Source: Capsaspora owczarzaki ATCC 30864 (Eukaryota; Opisthokonta; Filasterea). From it: a stretch of 64,000 nt of DNA. A program made the position numbers and the translations under genes. The stretch's first letter is position 1; the number at the start of each line of letters is the position of its first letter. The stretch is from NCBI RefSeq assembly GCF_000151315.2, contig NW_011887303.1, forward strand, positions 376,141 to 440,140, written 5' to 3'. Below, in pieces: positions 1 through 11,235 of the stretch. The notes beneath the pieces were generated by a model. It saw only the letters and a program-made list of their open reading frames with translations, was not told the DNA's origin and did no database searches.

Positions 1-1120
1 TCGAGTGACGAAGACGCAGAGCGCAGCGACGGCTCCGGCCATGTTCTGGCGAGCAAGCGCAAGTCCAAGAAGCTGCTTGGCCAGCGCACCAACACCAAGG
101 CGAGTCTTGCTTTGGGAGGGGGTGGTGGTGGTTTGGTGGTTTTGGGTCTGCCTGAGCGTCTTGCATTGAGAGTTCAAAACGCCTCGACGACGACCACTCG
201 GCCAACCTACTGTCACTCAAGATGCTCGATATATCAACTCCATGGCTTAAACAGGCTTGATTGTGGAAATGGGTGCGGGGGTTGGGGGTTGGAGGTTTGA
301 CTTGTTGAATTGGGAGCGGTTTCATACAGATACTGACCGTTTTGCTTGGGCACTCGCACTTGGACATGCCAGGCGCAATGGCTGCTCGGGGCGGACAACC
401 CACACCACTTGCCAGAGGACTTGCACAAGTTCATCCAGACGTCGGGCGCCGTGCAGACTGCGCTGCTCGCTCCGGCCTTCCTGTCGCCGTTGGCGGTCTT
501 GCAGCTTGTTGGAGTGACCGCCGACGAGCTCACCACCCGCATCACCGCCGCTGCCATCATGGGTATGGCGCACTTTGTTTTGCTTGGATTTGGAGTTGGC
601 ACTTTTGCCATTGGTGGAAATGTTTGAATGTTGGGTTGGGCTGGGCTGGGTTGGGTTGGGTTGTGTGTGCCGCTCTGCGCCAAATTGACCACCTTCGCCA
701 AACCGCTCGAGTTTGAGGTTTCTGGTCAACAATATCACACTCAACGTGTCATTGCGTGCGCATCTAGGCCTTGGTGTTTGCAAGTACACACTCTCGGATA
801 ACGGCTTTTCCGCCGTGCACACGCTGACTTCCGTCGAAGGCCTTGTTTCGACCTTGGCGGCCACCGGTAACTTTTTAGCCACTGCTCTCATGCAGACGGC
901 GTTATATACCTTTTGGTCTTGCTCTTTTTCTTGGATGTGCCATTCTTTGCCTCACTTGAAGCTCAACGGTGCTGTAGGGGTTATTTTGTCGCTGCTCGAG
1001 CGTCCCGCCGCCCGATCCGTGCCTGCCTACATTATGTTTGGCGCATGTATCGCTTCGAGCGCCGCTTCGTTCCTTGTTCATCGACGACTGACCACTATCG
1101 CCCGGGATGCCAATCGATAA
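1..1120 (+). CDS. 3' part of an unrecognised multi-pass membrane protein
   Basis: The gene runs in from the left edge. A phase-consistent model uses exons 1-93, 171-254, 373-562 and 768-1120, ending at a stop codon at 1118-1120 and giving 239 residues. The N-terminal piece is acidic then Lys-rich (SKRKSKKLLGQ). The rest alternates short loops with hydrophobic stretches, for example around AVQTALLAPAFLSPLAVLQL and a final segment in exon 4 before a basic C-terminus, so a membrane protein is likely. Two of the three introns would have to use GC donors (AAG|gcgagt and CAG|gcttga), which lowers certainty for exons 1-2; the 373-562 to 768-1120 join has an ordinary GT-AG intron and matching phase. 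I do not recognise the family. Confidence 0.45.
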
Positions 1121-1533
1121 TCTGCTGGTGATATGATGTTCCCTCGTCTGTAGTTGGGGGTTTTCATCCCCACGCGACCACCCCCTGTCGCTCTTCTTGC
1201 ATTGCTCTTTTTTGTTGAAACTCTTTGCGATGCTTCAACATTTTCATGTGTGAAATTGGTTTTACGTAGTGAAATACAGACCATGTTTTTAAGACCAAAC
1301 AACCTCCAGCATGTGTCCGCCTTGGTTGCTTTTCTGCCGCCAAACAGCAGAGCTCGTCCCGATTTGAAAAAAACCCCAATAAAATACAAGAACGACACTC
1401 GTCAGTCTTGCTTTTTTTTGCCCCGTTTCGTTGCCGCTGTTTTCAAAAAAGACCGGCAATTTTGTTCTCGATTTTAGGGGTTGGCAGTGTGCTTTTTGTG
1501 TTTGTTTACCAAAACTGCGAGATTTGCAAGAAA
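1121..1533. other. intergenic, no gene seen
   Basis: This 413-base stretch lies between two plus-strand genes. It is T-rich near its right end (1408-1440) and presumably holds the 3' end of the upstream transcript and the promoter and leader of the next. The reading frame of the downstream gene stays open back to about 1408 but contains no ATG before 1534. Confidence 0.5.
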
Positions 1534-2535
1534 ATGGCTACTTGCCGCTCATGCTCTGCGCTCATGCTGGCTGCTGTTAGCTGCATGATTGCTGCTATTA
1601 CGCTTGGCACGGGTGCTACTTTTGCTGCTGCGCTGCGACCTCCGTCCGGCCTGTATGGCATTGGCGCCAATTTTAACTTGGTGCGCATCGATCCGAAAAC
1701 GGGCAACATCACGACGGTCGGACCTGCCGTGCCCTTCCTCCAATCCCAGCAGCTGGCGGCGGTGGATCCCGTCAGTAGCATCTTTTATGCCGTTGGACAA
1801 AACGCGACGGGTCAGGTCGTGATTGGGCTGGACATGAACACCGGACTCGTCGTTTCTCAGACGCCGCTCCCGTTCGTCTCGAGTATGTTCATTGGCGTTG
1901 GTCAAGTGTTCGACTTTGACCCCCTTACAAATCGGCTCATTGCCATGGGGCGCGAAGCAGGCAATTCCACCCACTTCATTCTTTCGATCAACCCAATCAC
2001 CGGTGTGACCAGCAACGTGGCTCTCATCCCATCAACCACCTCGACAGACTTGCTGGGTGGCAGCTCTGGATTTGACCCCTCTGCCGGCATTCAGTGGGTC
2101 GAGTTGGACGTCAGCAACAATGGCACCCTCGAGACGGACTTGTTTGCCGTCAACTTGACAACCGGGCAGATTGCTCACCAGATCCCAGACAAGTACAATG
2201 TCAACAGCATGGCCTTTGACCAAGGCACCAACTCTATGCTTTGCTTTACCTTCGATGACGCCAGCACGACGCGGCAGCTCATGTCTCTCGATTCCGCCAC
2301 TGGAGCATTGAAGAAAATTGGCACTGTCAAAGACTACACCTACACGAACGGCGATATTGTCGCATTCGACTCTGAAAAGCGCATTCTCTACGGCATTTTC
2401 ACGAAACAATCTGGCGCTCCGGCCACCACTCTCTTCTTGGTTGGCGTCCATCCTGAAACGGCTGCAGTGGTCTCGAGCGTCCAGCTGTGTCAAGACCCGG
2501 CGAGCTGTCTCTGGGCGATGGTGTATCTTCCGTAA
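1534..2535 (+). CDS. Secreted propeller-like protein
   Basis: Single exon of 333 residues. The start at 1534 is the first ATG in the open frame and is followed by a typical signal peptide: a short polar start, a hydrophobic core (LMLAAVSCMIAAI) and small residues near a likely cut site after TFAAA. The mature part contains several repeats of about 45-50 residues with the pattern 'G-x-x-LVRIDPKTGNITTVG', 'VVIGLDMNTGLVVSQ', 'LSINPITGVTSNVAL', 'MSLDSATGALKKIG', which is the blade pattern of a beta-propeller of the kind that follows a value through 'D-x-x-T-G' turns. There is no membrane anchor at the C-terminus, so the product is probably secreted or lumenal. No catalytic motif is visible and I cannot assign a specific function. 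The two cysteines close to the C-terminus may form a disulfide. Confidence 0.75.
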   Translation: MATCRSCSALMLAAVSCMIAAITLGTGATFAAALRPPSGLYGIGANFNLVRIDPKTGNITTVGPAVPFLQSQQLAAVDPVSSIFYAVGQNATGQVVIGLDMNTGLVVSQTPLPFVSSMFIGVGQVFDFDPLTNRLIAMGREAGNSTHFILSINPITGVTSNVALIPSTTSTDLLGGSSGFDPSAGIQWVELDVSNNGTLETDLFAVNLTTGQIAHQIPDKYNVNSMAFDQGTNSMLCFTFDDASTTRQLMSLDSATGALKKIGTVKDYTYTNGDIVAFDSEKRILYGIFTKQSGAPATTLFLVGVHPETAAVVSSVQLCQDPASCLWAMVYLP

Positions 2536-2817
2536 TCGACGGCATTGCATCGATTTTAAATCGCGTTGTGGTGTGTGAAACGTGTGCGTTGATGCTTCTG
2601 TGAGGAGCGGTGTTATGGATTGATGTTCTCGTCGCTTTGTATAAGTGAAGTCTCTTGTTTCCTTGTTATTACTCTCATCATCAACCCATTACTCGTATCT
2701 TCGTGGAACGATCTCTGATCATAACAGAGAATAAATGGCCAAAGCGCCAATTCTGCACATGATGTCACTCACTTTGTTTCAGCCCGATCCTTCGCTATTT
2801 CTTTTCAGAGAGCTTCC

Positions 2818-3838
2818 ATGAGTAAAGGAGACTCCGTGGTGGCGACCAATACACAATGGCCAGGTCTGTTGAATCCAGGCTGAGGGACTTTGGGTTTTTG
2901 TGGCGCGGAAAAAACCAATTGATTCTTGGCTTGTTGCAGAATTTTGGACAAGTGGGCTGTGCATCAAGCGCGTTCCCGCGTGGTTTCGCTCCCACGAGTT
3001 GGAGCCTCAAGCCAGAATGCACCAAATGTGGGCGGATGTGACGAAATGGCAAGAGACGCTGGTGCATGACAAGTCCATGGCTGCTTTTGCCAAAAGTCGC
3101 GCACTAGCCGTCGTGTATTTGTCAAACAAGCTCGAGGGGACTCTCGCCAAAGGCACGAGCGAGCAAGAGACGTACGCTCTACTGGACGAGCTCTGGGAGC
3201 AACCATCGCCTCTGGCTCTCGAATCTCCTGCGATTGTGCTGTGGCATTCGGAGGGACAACACAGCAGCGAGCGTTCCTTGTACCAACTCCAGCAGCATCT
3301 TCTTGCGTTGCGTCACTTGCAAGGAGCACTAGATCAGCCACTCTCGGTCGAGCTCGTATGTGAGACACATCGTATTCTGATGAAAGGCGCGCTCAGCGAC
3401 GAGACGACTGCCCCGATCCGAGCTGGCCGGTTTCGCCAGCATCACTGCTGCGCTGGAAAGTACTCGTTTCCTGAAGCTGGTACCATTTCAGCTTCGCTGA
3501 GCAAGATCATTGAGCAGTTTAACGAGCGCTTTGCAACTCGGAAGCTGGCGCCTTACCGCCTTGCTGCCTGGCTGTTTGTTCAAGTGATAACGTTGCATCC
3601 ATTTGAGAACGGAAACGGTCGCCTGTGTCGGCTTCTCGCGTCCTACGTGTTCCAAAAGTGCGGCGTACCATTCCCCGTGGTCATTACTTCCGGTCATTCT
3701 CGCGCTTACAAGCACTACATTGATGCGATTGTCGCATATCAGACCCGCGGCCAGGGCCTCGACGAGCTTTGTCTGTACATGCTCACATCGCTCCATCAGA
3801 GCTGGTCCATCTTTGCGGCGACCTTGAATCATTCTTGA
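2818..3838 (+). CDS. Fic-domain protein (class II, AMPylase family)
   Basis: Two exons, 2818-2863 and 2940-3838, joined in phase 1 across a 76-nt GT-AG intron, give 314 residues. The catalytic motif HPFENGNGRLCR (about residues 235-246) matches the Fic consensus HxFx(D/E)GNGRxxR completely: the histidine that activates the target hydroxyl, the anion-binding GNGR and the second arginine are all present. Upstream, SNKLEG (about 77-82) matches the inhibitory (S/T)xxxE(G/N) helix; its position before the Fic core makes this a class II, self-inhibited Fic protein. The family transfers AMP (sometimes other phosphate compounds) to Ser, Thr or Tyr of target proteins. Unlike animal FICD there is no membrane anchor and no TPR region, so the protein is probably cytosolic or nuclear. 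The compact layout is closer to bacterial Fic proteins, but the intron shows it is established in this genome. The target cannot be told. Confidence 0.88.
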
Positions 3839-4889
3839 GGCGTGCCTTTGTCAGCGTATTGAGCTGTTTTGACAATGCCATTCTTCCTCGGGACGTTTTC
3901 CCCATTCATTGTTCGTGTTGTTCGCTGGGTTCACTTTTTGTTTGTTTTCTTGTACGTTTTTTTTTTTTTTTTTTTTTTGGGTTGTGTTTTTCGCTGGAGA
4001 TTTTTAACGCGTTTCGCAGCGGAAGTGACACTTTTTTCGTCCCCAGCTTGCCATTCCGCTCCGTCGCTCAGTTGATTCATCGCTTGGCGTGATGCACCGT
4101 TGCACTTTCCGAGTGCGTTCAGAGAGAGCAGAGAGAGCGAGCGACAGCGCAACGGAAGGGAGAGATTCAAACAGCGGAGTGCGCAAAGTGCAGTGCAGCT
4201 CTTCGTTACGCCCCGCGTGCTTCGTTCTCGCTGCTTTGCGCTTCTTCCATGTGTGGTGTGCTCTCGCGCTTTTCCTGTCAGGAGTGTCATGGTGGTGATG
4301 GCGATGGTGGCGCATTGGTGCGGATTGCCATTGACAGGGAGAAGCCTGCCTCACTCATCGTTTGTCGCTTCCTCCCTCGCCTCTATTTCCTCCGCGAGCC
4401 AAGTGGCGATGGGTAGCACTGAACAAGCGGTCATTGAAGAGGGTTTGTGGGTGAGCCAGATGTGAAAGCAACCAAGCGAGATTTCACCCAACTACTCATC
4501 GTAATAATACAAAAAAAAAAAAAAAAAAAAAAAAACCACAACACAAACACAAATTTAGTCAAGTCCAGGTTTTAAGGTTTGGCTTTATTTTATGATCGAG
4601 ATGAAGATTTGATTTGATTTGAAACAGCAACTCGATTCGGATTTGAAGATTCGAATTTATGATGAACTGGGCGCTCAGTGAGACGCGATGGGGTGGAGGC
4701 GAGAACATTTGGCATCTCACGGTGGAAAAAGGAGAGCCACTACCGCTACTGCACTGGCCTGCGTTTGCATGGATGTAACTATTTGGATGAACAACCAAGC
4801 TCACGTTGTTACACGTTTTTTCGATTCTGGCTATTGGTCTCAGGGGTGACCGTCCAACTTGACCACATTGACTTTCCTCAAACAAAAAC
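3839..4889. other. intergenic with homopolymer runs
   Basis: About 1.05 kb between two plus-strand genes. It holds a T run near 3957-3978 and an A run of about 27 at 4511-4537. Open frames exist on both strands between 4004 and 4465, but they overlap each other, have skewed Arg/Ser/His composition and show no recognisable domain, so I do not call a gene. The last 300 bases before 4890 probably carry the promoter of the RapGAP gene. Confidence 0.5.
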
Positions 4890-7247
4890 ATGGCAACCAA
4901 TCTGGTGAAACGCGTGCCGGGATACCGCTTCGAGGACGGCTCAAGCACGCCGGCTACGATGAACGTCTTCCAACACCTAGTTCTGGAGGATGCCGAGGGC
5001 GAGACGCGATGGTACTTTAAGTACTTTCTAGGCCACGATCACAAGAACATTATCGGTCTGGTCGACGAGAAGCCCTTCCTCGTGTCTGCCGTGCTGACAG
5101 ACCAGGACAACAATGGCAATCTGCAGTGGCGTCTCATCCGCTGGCGCAAGGAAGGCTCAGAGCGGCTGTGTCTACCATTCCTGGAGAAGGACAAGAAGGA
5201 GCTGGCCTCTGGCGACATGCTCAAGGTCTTTGGCATCAAGAACGCCGACAAGGTCAAGGAAGTGCTTGATCCCGATGTGCAAGAGGATCTTCTCGTGCTT
5301 GAAGAGCAAGAGGGCGCCGTGAACTTCAAGTTTGGCATTCTGTACGCCAAGCCTGGGCAGCGGACGGACGATGAAATGTTCTCCAACAACGACCCGTCGC
5401 CTGCGTTCAACGAGTTTGTCGAAGCTCTGGGCACCAAAGTGGATCTCAAGGGCTTTGATGTAAGAAGAGGGGAGGCGCCGGGGGGGGGAGGAGCCGAATT
5501 CAACAGCTAGTTGTTTTTTTTTTCTTCAGTTTTTCCTGGTCCACTCAAACTCCCATCATTGTTAGAAATTCCGCGGTGGCCTCGATGTCAAGACCGGCAC
5601 CACCGGCACACACTCCATTTGGACGAGCTACCACGGTCACCAAATCATGTTCCACGTTTCGACGATGCTGCCATTCTCGGCAGACAACGCACAGCAACTG
5701 GAGCGCAAGCGCCATCTCGGCAACGACATCGTGACCATTGTGTTTGTGGACGGCGACGCTTCCACTCCTTACGAGCCACTATTCGATCCTGACGAAATCA
5801 AGTCACATTTCATTCACGTCAATGCTATTGTTCGGTACGATCCCTCCCGGCAACAGTACCTTCTGAACATGGCGACCAAAGACTGCGTGAACGAGTATGG
5901 CCCACCCCTCCCCAACCCTGCCGTGTTTAGCCACAAGGCCGACCTGCGAGAATTCCTGCTGGTCAAGCTCATGAACGGCGAGAAGGCGTCCTACAGCGCG
6001 CCCGTGTTTCTGAAGAAAATGGAGCGTACTCTGGACACGCTCCTTGGCGAGACCCAAAAAAAGTTTATGGCCGGCAACCAGACTCCGCCCGTGACGCTGA
6101 AAATGCACGAAGTGGGCCAGATACTTCGCGTCAAGCGCATTCAGAGCGGACTGGCGCCGACATCGCGCGTGGACGCCGGCAGTTCGGCTTGGGCTCCTGT
6201 CACCGTGGTCGATGGATTTTCCAACGGAACGATCGTGTGCGGTGCTCTGTGGGGCGAGCGTGTCGTGATTGCCACCACAGCCGGCGTGTTTGTCACCCAT
6301 GGCGACCTCTGCCAAAAGATTATCGACAAACAGTCGATTGTGCAACTCACTGTTATTGAGCGGCCGGGATTGCTCATCTGCCGCTCAAACAAGTCTGGCA
6401 AGGGCGGGCATGTGTACGTCTTCCCGCTGGACTTATTGCTGATTGGCAATGCTGTGCCGAAGGGTCGCTGCAAAAAATTCAAAATTGGCAAGTCCTCCGA
6501 CTGCCACCTCTACGCCGTCGGCGAATGGGAGACGGAAACCCACTTCTCGGGAGCCCTCAAGCTTTGTGTTGCAGTGCGCAACCGAGTGCTTGTGTTTGAG
6601 CACATCGGCCCTGTGGTCACCGGACAGTTCAAGATGGTTCAAGAACTGCTGACACCCGACCCGCCGAGCGTCATTTCCTTCTGCGACAACAACAACCGCG
6701 TCGTTGTCGGCTTCCGCACCGAGTTTGATCTCATCACCCTGAAAGGCAGTCAAATTCGCGAGCTGTTTGTGGCCGACGGCAAGGTCAACCCGCTCCAAGC
6801 CATTCCCGTCGACAACGAGGTTCTTCTCTGCTACAACCATCTCAGCGTCTTTAAGGATTTCGTCGGTAAAACCAGTCGCAACTATGACCTCAAGTGGACT
6901 GCCGTTCCTTCCGCAGTTGGTACGCAATGGTTGAAGGTTTTTTTTTTCCCCTTCTTGCAAACGCAAAAGCATTTTGGCTCAGAGACTTTAGTCATAAACT
7001 CATTTTGAATTTTTGGGATGATTTGCTTGTTACCTACACAGCATACCATGTTCCGTTTGTTTGCGGGTTTGCGGCTGAAACGATCGAAATCCGAACGCTC
7101 ATCAACGGCAAGTTGGTCGCGAGTGTGCCTGCTCCCGGCAACAAGTACCTCACTACCACGCCGGACGCCGTGCTTTACACGACCACCGTGAACGGGCGTG
7201 TTGACATTGTCAGGCTTGCCTTCGATGTCTGGCTCTCATCGGCATGA
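4890..7247 (+). CDS. GARNL3: RapGAP-CNH protein, GARNL3-like
   Basis: Three exons (4890-5459, 5566-6919, 7042-7247; phases 0 and 1) give 709 residues. The N-terminal half is a Rap-GAP domain: it starts with a FKYFLGHDHKNIIG segment, then FKFGILYAKPGQ, then [19 protein letters not shown], then [10 protein letters not shown] and the catalytic helix RKRHLGNDIVTIVF, in which Asn243 corresponds to the 'Asn thumb' that Rap-GAPs use instead of an arginine finger. From about residue 350 to the end the sequence is rich in short beta strands (VVDGFSNGTIVCGALWGERV, LLICRSNKSGKGG, VVVGFRTEFDLI) as in citron-homology (CNH) domains, which bind small GTPases. A Rap-GAP followed by a CNH domain is the architecture of animal GARNL3. 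It should stimulate GTP hydrolysis by a Rap-family GTPase; no direct evidence for the exact substrate. The gene symbol is by architecture and similarity, not proven orthology. Confidence 0.85.
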
Positions 7248-7393
7248 GCGCTTTCAGCAGTTTTGGTTTCGTTTTGTTTTTTGGTTTTTGTTTTCGATTG
7301 CTTTCGCTTTCTGAAAGTTTTTTGTTGTTTGTTTTGTTTGTCTTTAGTTCCTCTGAGCAATAGGAGCTGAACTAGATCACAGTAAATGGATGG

Positions 7394-7438
<45 letters not shown>

Positions 7439-8098
7439 AAAAAAAAAAGAGATGCAAGCGTAAAAAAAAAAAGTGTCATGTTTAATAACACATAGAGTAA
7501 TCACAATGCAAGATTGGGAGTGGGAATGGTGAGTGAGGAGTAAAACACAGAACAAAGAGAAGAGGGTATACAGAATGCTTTACAAAAAGCGCTTGACGAC
7601 ACGAACAGGAACGTTCGAGCGCAAGGGTAAAATGAAAGCAGAGAATAAATCAGACAATGTCAGCAGCTCAGCATCGGAGATCAATCGCGAAGATGGGGCT
7701 GCATTCCATTCCTGAAGGCCAGCATCGCCATCAAAACGCGCGCGTTCAAAAAAAGCGAGAGGCCAAAAAACATTTTCGAAAAAAGGAAACTCAATCGAGG
7801 AGGAACAGACAACAACAAACAACAACATGACAAAAGCGACAGAAAACCCGAGAGGATGCACGGAAAAAGGCAGCCAGTCCAAGTCTCACAAAAGAGGAAA
7901 TACCAAAAGAAGAGAAAAAAATGAAGCAAAACGACAGGTCAAACATCCAAAGAAAGTGACAAGAAGCAGAAAGGAAAAAGTCGCTGAAGATAAGACCCAA
8001 GGGAAATCCTCCAGTTGCAGTTCACTATCCAGTGGAGGGGGTGGTGGTTTTTGATTTGATGCTTTTTTTTTTTGAGTCTTGCTTCTGGCTTTTTTTTT
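7248..8098. other. convergent intergenic region
   Basis: About 850 bases between the 3' ends of the RapGAP-CNH gene and the PP1 gene. The left part is T-rich, the middle has a CAA repeat, and the right part is A-rich with short frames of low complexity. It probably contains both 3' untranslated regions. I see no gene. Confidence 0.55.
7396..7448. repeat. (CAA)n microsatellite followed by an A run
   Basis: About 14 perfect CAA units in the convergent 3' region followed by a short A run. It lies outside any called exon. Confidence 0.9.
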
Positions 8099-9088
8099 TT
8101 ACATGCCCTTCTTGAGCGCCTTCTTTGGCGACGTCTTGCCAGCCTTCTTCTTGTCGGCAGCCTTCTTGTCGGCCGGTTTCAAGATGTGGAACGAGCACAT
8201 AAGCGTGTCGTCGACGCTCATCATGGCACCGGCGTTGTCGAATTCACCGCAATAGTTGGGGGCGGAGAAAACAGTGACGAGTTGTCGCTTGGCGAAAAAC
8301 TCGTAGCCATCCTCAACGACTTGGTGAGCGCGGCAAATCAAATCAATGTCGTGCTTTTGCAAGAACTTGCTGACCACGTCGGGACCAAAAGTGAACGAGA
8401 CGCCGCGGTCGTTCTCGCCCCAGCCTTGAATGTCCTTCTCGGGGTCGGACCAGAGCAGATCGCACAACAAGCCAGTGTCTGGCACGTCGGTGGGTCGCAT
8501 GACCTTCTTGATTTGCTCCATCGAGTGGAGGTCGGGCGAGAGACCGCCGTGCATGCAAAAGATCTTTTCGTCGATAATGGCGGCAATGGGCAGGCAGTTG
8601 AAGCAGTCCGTGAACGTCTTCCACAACTTAATGTTGTATCGGCGCTTGCACTCGTCGTAAAAGCCATAGATTCGGTTGATCGATGCGCACTCGTGGTTGC
8701 CGCGGAGAATGAAAAAGTTCTCGGGATACTTGATCTTGTACGCGAGCAGGAGGCAGATGGTCTCGAGCGATTGCCGGCCACGGTCGACGTAGTCACCGAG
8801 GAAGAGGTAGTTGGCATCCGGGGGGAAGCCGCCGTACTCGAACAGGCGCAGCAGGTCGAAATATTGGCCGTGCACGTCGCCGCAAATCTTGATGGGCGCC
8901 TCGAGCTCGAGCAGGATGGGCTGCTTGATGAAAATGTCGCGTGCAGCCAAGCACAGGCCACGGATTTCGTGCTCTGCGAGTTGCACCTGCTTGCCCGGTC
9001 GCTCGCCGCGCACCGACAAGAGTCGCTCAATGATGTTGTCAACGTCGATTTCGGGCAATGCCGCGCTGGGTGAACCGCCGTCCGCCAT
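8099..9088 (-). CDS. PPP1C: Serine/threonine protein phosphatase PP1 catalytic subunit
   Basis: Single-exon gene of 329 residues. All metallophosphatase signatures are present: GDVHGQ (70-75), GDYVDRG (98-104), GNHE (130-133), the later metal-binding histidines, and the PP1-specific [16 protein letters not shown] near the C-terminus, which precedes the beta12-beta13 loop product-binding region. Length and core agree with animal PP1 alpha/beta/gamma. The enzyme removes phosphate from Ser and Thr and is directed to substrates by docking subunits that bind an RVxF groove. The odd part is the tail: after FHILKP the usual PP1 tail is replaced by about 25 residues rich in Lys and Ala ([20 protein letters not shown]). 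It contains TSPKK, a plausible proline-directed kinase site that could replace the usual TPP site. The start codon follows the family N-terminus well. Confidence 0.96.
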   Translation of the reverse strand: MADGGSPSAALPEIDVDNIIERLLSVRGERPGKQVQLAEHEIRGLCLAARDIFIKQPILLELEAPIKICGDVHGQYFDLLRLFEYGGFPPDANYLFLGDYVDRGRQSLETICLLLAYKIKYPENFFILRGNHECASINRIYGFYDECKRRYNIKLWKTFTDCFNCLPIAAIIDEKIFCMHGGLSPDLHSMEQIKKVMRPTDVPDTGLLCDLLWSDPEKDIQGWGENDRGVSFTFGPDVVSKFLQKHDIDLICRAHQVVEDGYEFFAKRQLVTVFSAPNYCGEFDNAGAMMSVDDTLMCSFHILKPADKKAADKKKAGKTSPKKALKKGM

Positions 9089-11235
9089 TGTGTGTATAAT
9101 GTTTTAGTTGTTTACGAGGAAACAGTGAAGAAGGAGAAGGAATAGGAAGAGGAAGCGAACGCAACGCGGAACGCAATGGGAAAAAAAAAACAACGAAAAA
9201 AATGGAACTTCCACAGGAAAAGGAAGCGACCGAGAGAGTTCCCTGTTGCGACCCAAGCAAGCCAAAAAAACAAGGAAGCGCAGAGATACGAAAACAAGTG
9301 AGTCGCCATGATGAACAAGAAGCAAAAGGCAACGAAAAAACGAAAAAACCGAAATAAAAGCGGGAGAAATGCAAAACCATCGATCGCTCCAACACTTTTC
9401 GGATAGATCACACAAATCACAGCCACAGCAATCTCAACCGACCACCCACCCGCCTCTCTCCTGCCTCCTTCGACCTCAACGAATCGCACAAACGCAGTCC
9501 GAAGAGATGAACGACAAGCGATTCTCTCTTTGAAACAAAAAAAAAAAAAAAACAGAGAAGGAACGATAAGGAAGAAAAAAAAAAAGAAAAAGGGGAAAAA
9601 AAAACACCAAAAACTGCCACGAGGGGTTGAAAATAAAAAATAATACAAAATAAAATAAAATAACAATGCGAAACGGTTAGAAAAAAAAAAAAAAAGAAGG
9701 AAAAAAAAGGGTGCACAAGAACAAGAACAAGAAAAAAAAAAACGGTTCTCTTTTTTTGCTTTGGATGCTTGTGATGCTGAGCAGTGAAGGCGGCCGCTGC
9801 GAAACACAACAAGAGCCCACTGACACGCTCACACGCCGCAATGCAGATGGGCGATGGAGAGAGGGGGGGGGAGGACAGCGGCGAGCACAAAGCAAAAAAG
9901 AGGAAAACGAAAAAAAGAAGAAAAAAAAAAGGCGAAAAAAAAAAGAAGGCAAAACGTGTTTTTTGTATGGGTTTCCATTACAAAAAAAAGAAAAAAAAAG
10001 AAAAAGAAAAAGAAAAAAGAAATTGTTGCCAGCTTTTCATCGCGATCGGAAGGAAGGAAATGACCTTACGCCCCTCCGACTTCCGCTCATGCCTGCGTCT
10101 GCCACCACTGCTGCATCGTGGCTTCAGCAACACCCTTCTCCCGAACAGCAACAGGCAGCAAAAGCATCCAAAAAAACAAGCGGAAAAAAACAAAAAAACA
10201 GTTGCCCGCCATCAAAAAAAAAAAAAAAAATACAGGCTGGCCTAAGACCATTTATTTGGTCATCCTTCGTGGAAACTCTTTTGCTGCCGCGGCAAATCCC
10301 AGTGCTCTGGGAGCAGCCCCTCCTCCCATGCGCGTGCGACTGCGCAGTCCCATCGCATCGCTACAACCCCCTCACGCGCCGCTCGCTCTCGAAACAAGCA
10401 CAGAACAGCAAAGCAAAAAAACAAGCAAAAAAAAAAAAAAAAAGAACCCGAAAAAAACGAGATCTTTTGAAAAAAACAACTTGATTTTTTTTTTTGCTTG
10501 ATTTTCAATTGCAATGGAAAAACGCAATGGAAGACAAATTCAATACCAAAAAGCCACGAGTGAGCTCTGAACCATTTGGTCTAAGAAATGACAAAAAGAA
10601 AAGTCGTGGAATCAGACAAAAAAAACACAAGTACACAAAAAGTACAGCAACGACAAGAAGAAACGTGGATGGCAAAAGTCAAAAGTCAAAAAGGAAGGCA
10701 AAGAAAAAAAACAACAATTGGCTGGAATTGCATTGAGAACGAAGAAACAGCGATCAATCATGCACTCGTCGAAGGACGAAGCGAAAACTCATCAAGTCTA
10801 GATCACAGAAATCCTCAGACCTCACAAAAGCGCTGCCGTTGAAGAAATCGCTGAAGCAGGCAGCGTCAACCACCCCATCCAATCGAACGAGCGACAAGTG
10901 AGTTTTCCCGCCTTGCGTTGTCGATCTCGCTTCCAATAGTCTGAATCTTCAATTCATCTGTTCTCTCTCTCTTTGTGGCATACTGTTTCGCTTTTGGAGG
11001 CTGTTGGAGAGACAGCTCAGTCCAAGCCATTCGTTCGTTTCAATTTGAGCCCGAGCTTCTCCACTGTTTGTGCTCTCTCAAGTCTCATCCCCCAAGCGAA
11101 GCGAGGGCTTTCTAATTCTTGAGTAGTCAAGTCACAGGCCAGGTGTTCCAAAGGTCAAAAAAGGGGGTGGGGATCCAAAGGCACAACATACTGTTAGGAG
11201 TTGGCTCGAGATTCAACCCTGCCGCGCCGCGCCAA
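9089..11235. other. long A-rich intergenic region
   Basis: About 2.1 kb upstream of both the minus-strand PP1 gene and the plus-strand EDEM3-like gene, so it holds a divergent promoter. From about 9530 to 10500 it is full of A runs of 8-18 bases (T runs as read from PP1). Lys-rich frames there are products of the A runs. A frame from 10091 and a less A-rich block at 10255-10390 could belong to a small gene, but there is no homology or convincing splice pattern. The last 300 bases before 11236 are ordinary mixed sequence. Confidence 0.5.

Noticed and set aside
4004-4465. Overlapping open frames of 116-121 codons on both strands
   Set aside because: Skewed composition, mutual overlap, no conserved motif and no splice or start context that would favour either.
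9711-10501. Lys-rich plus-strand frames of 127-257 codons
   Set aside because: They are products of long A runs. The runs read as T-rich leader of the minus-strand PP1 gene.
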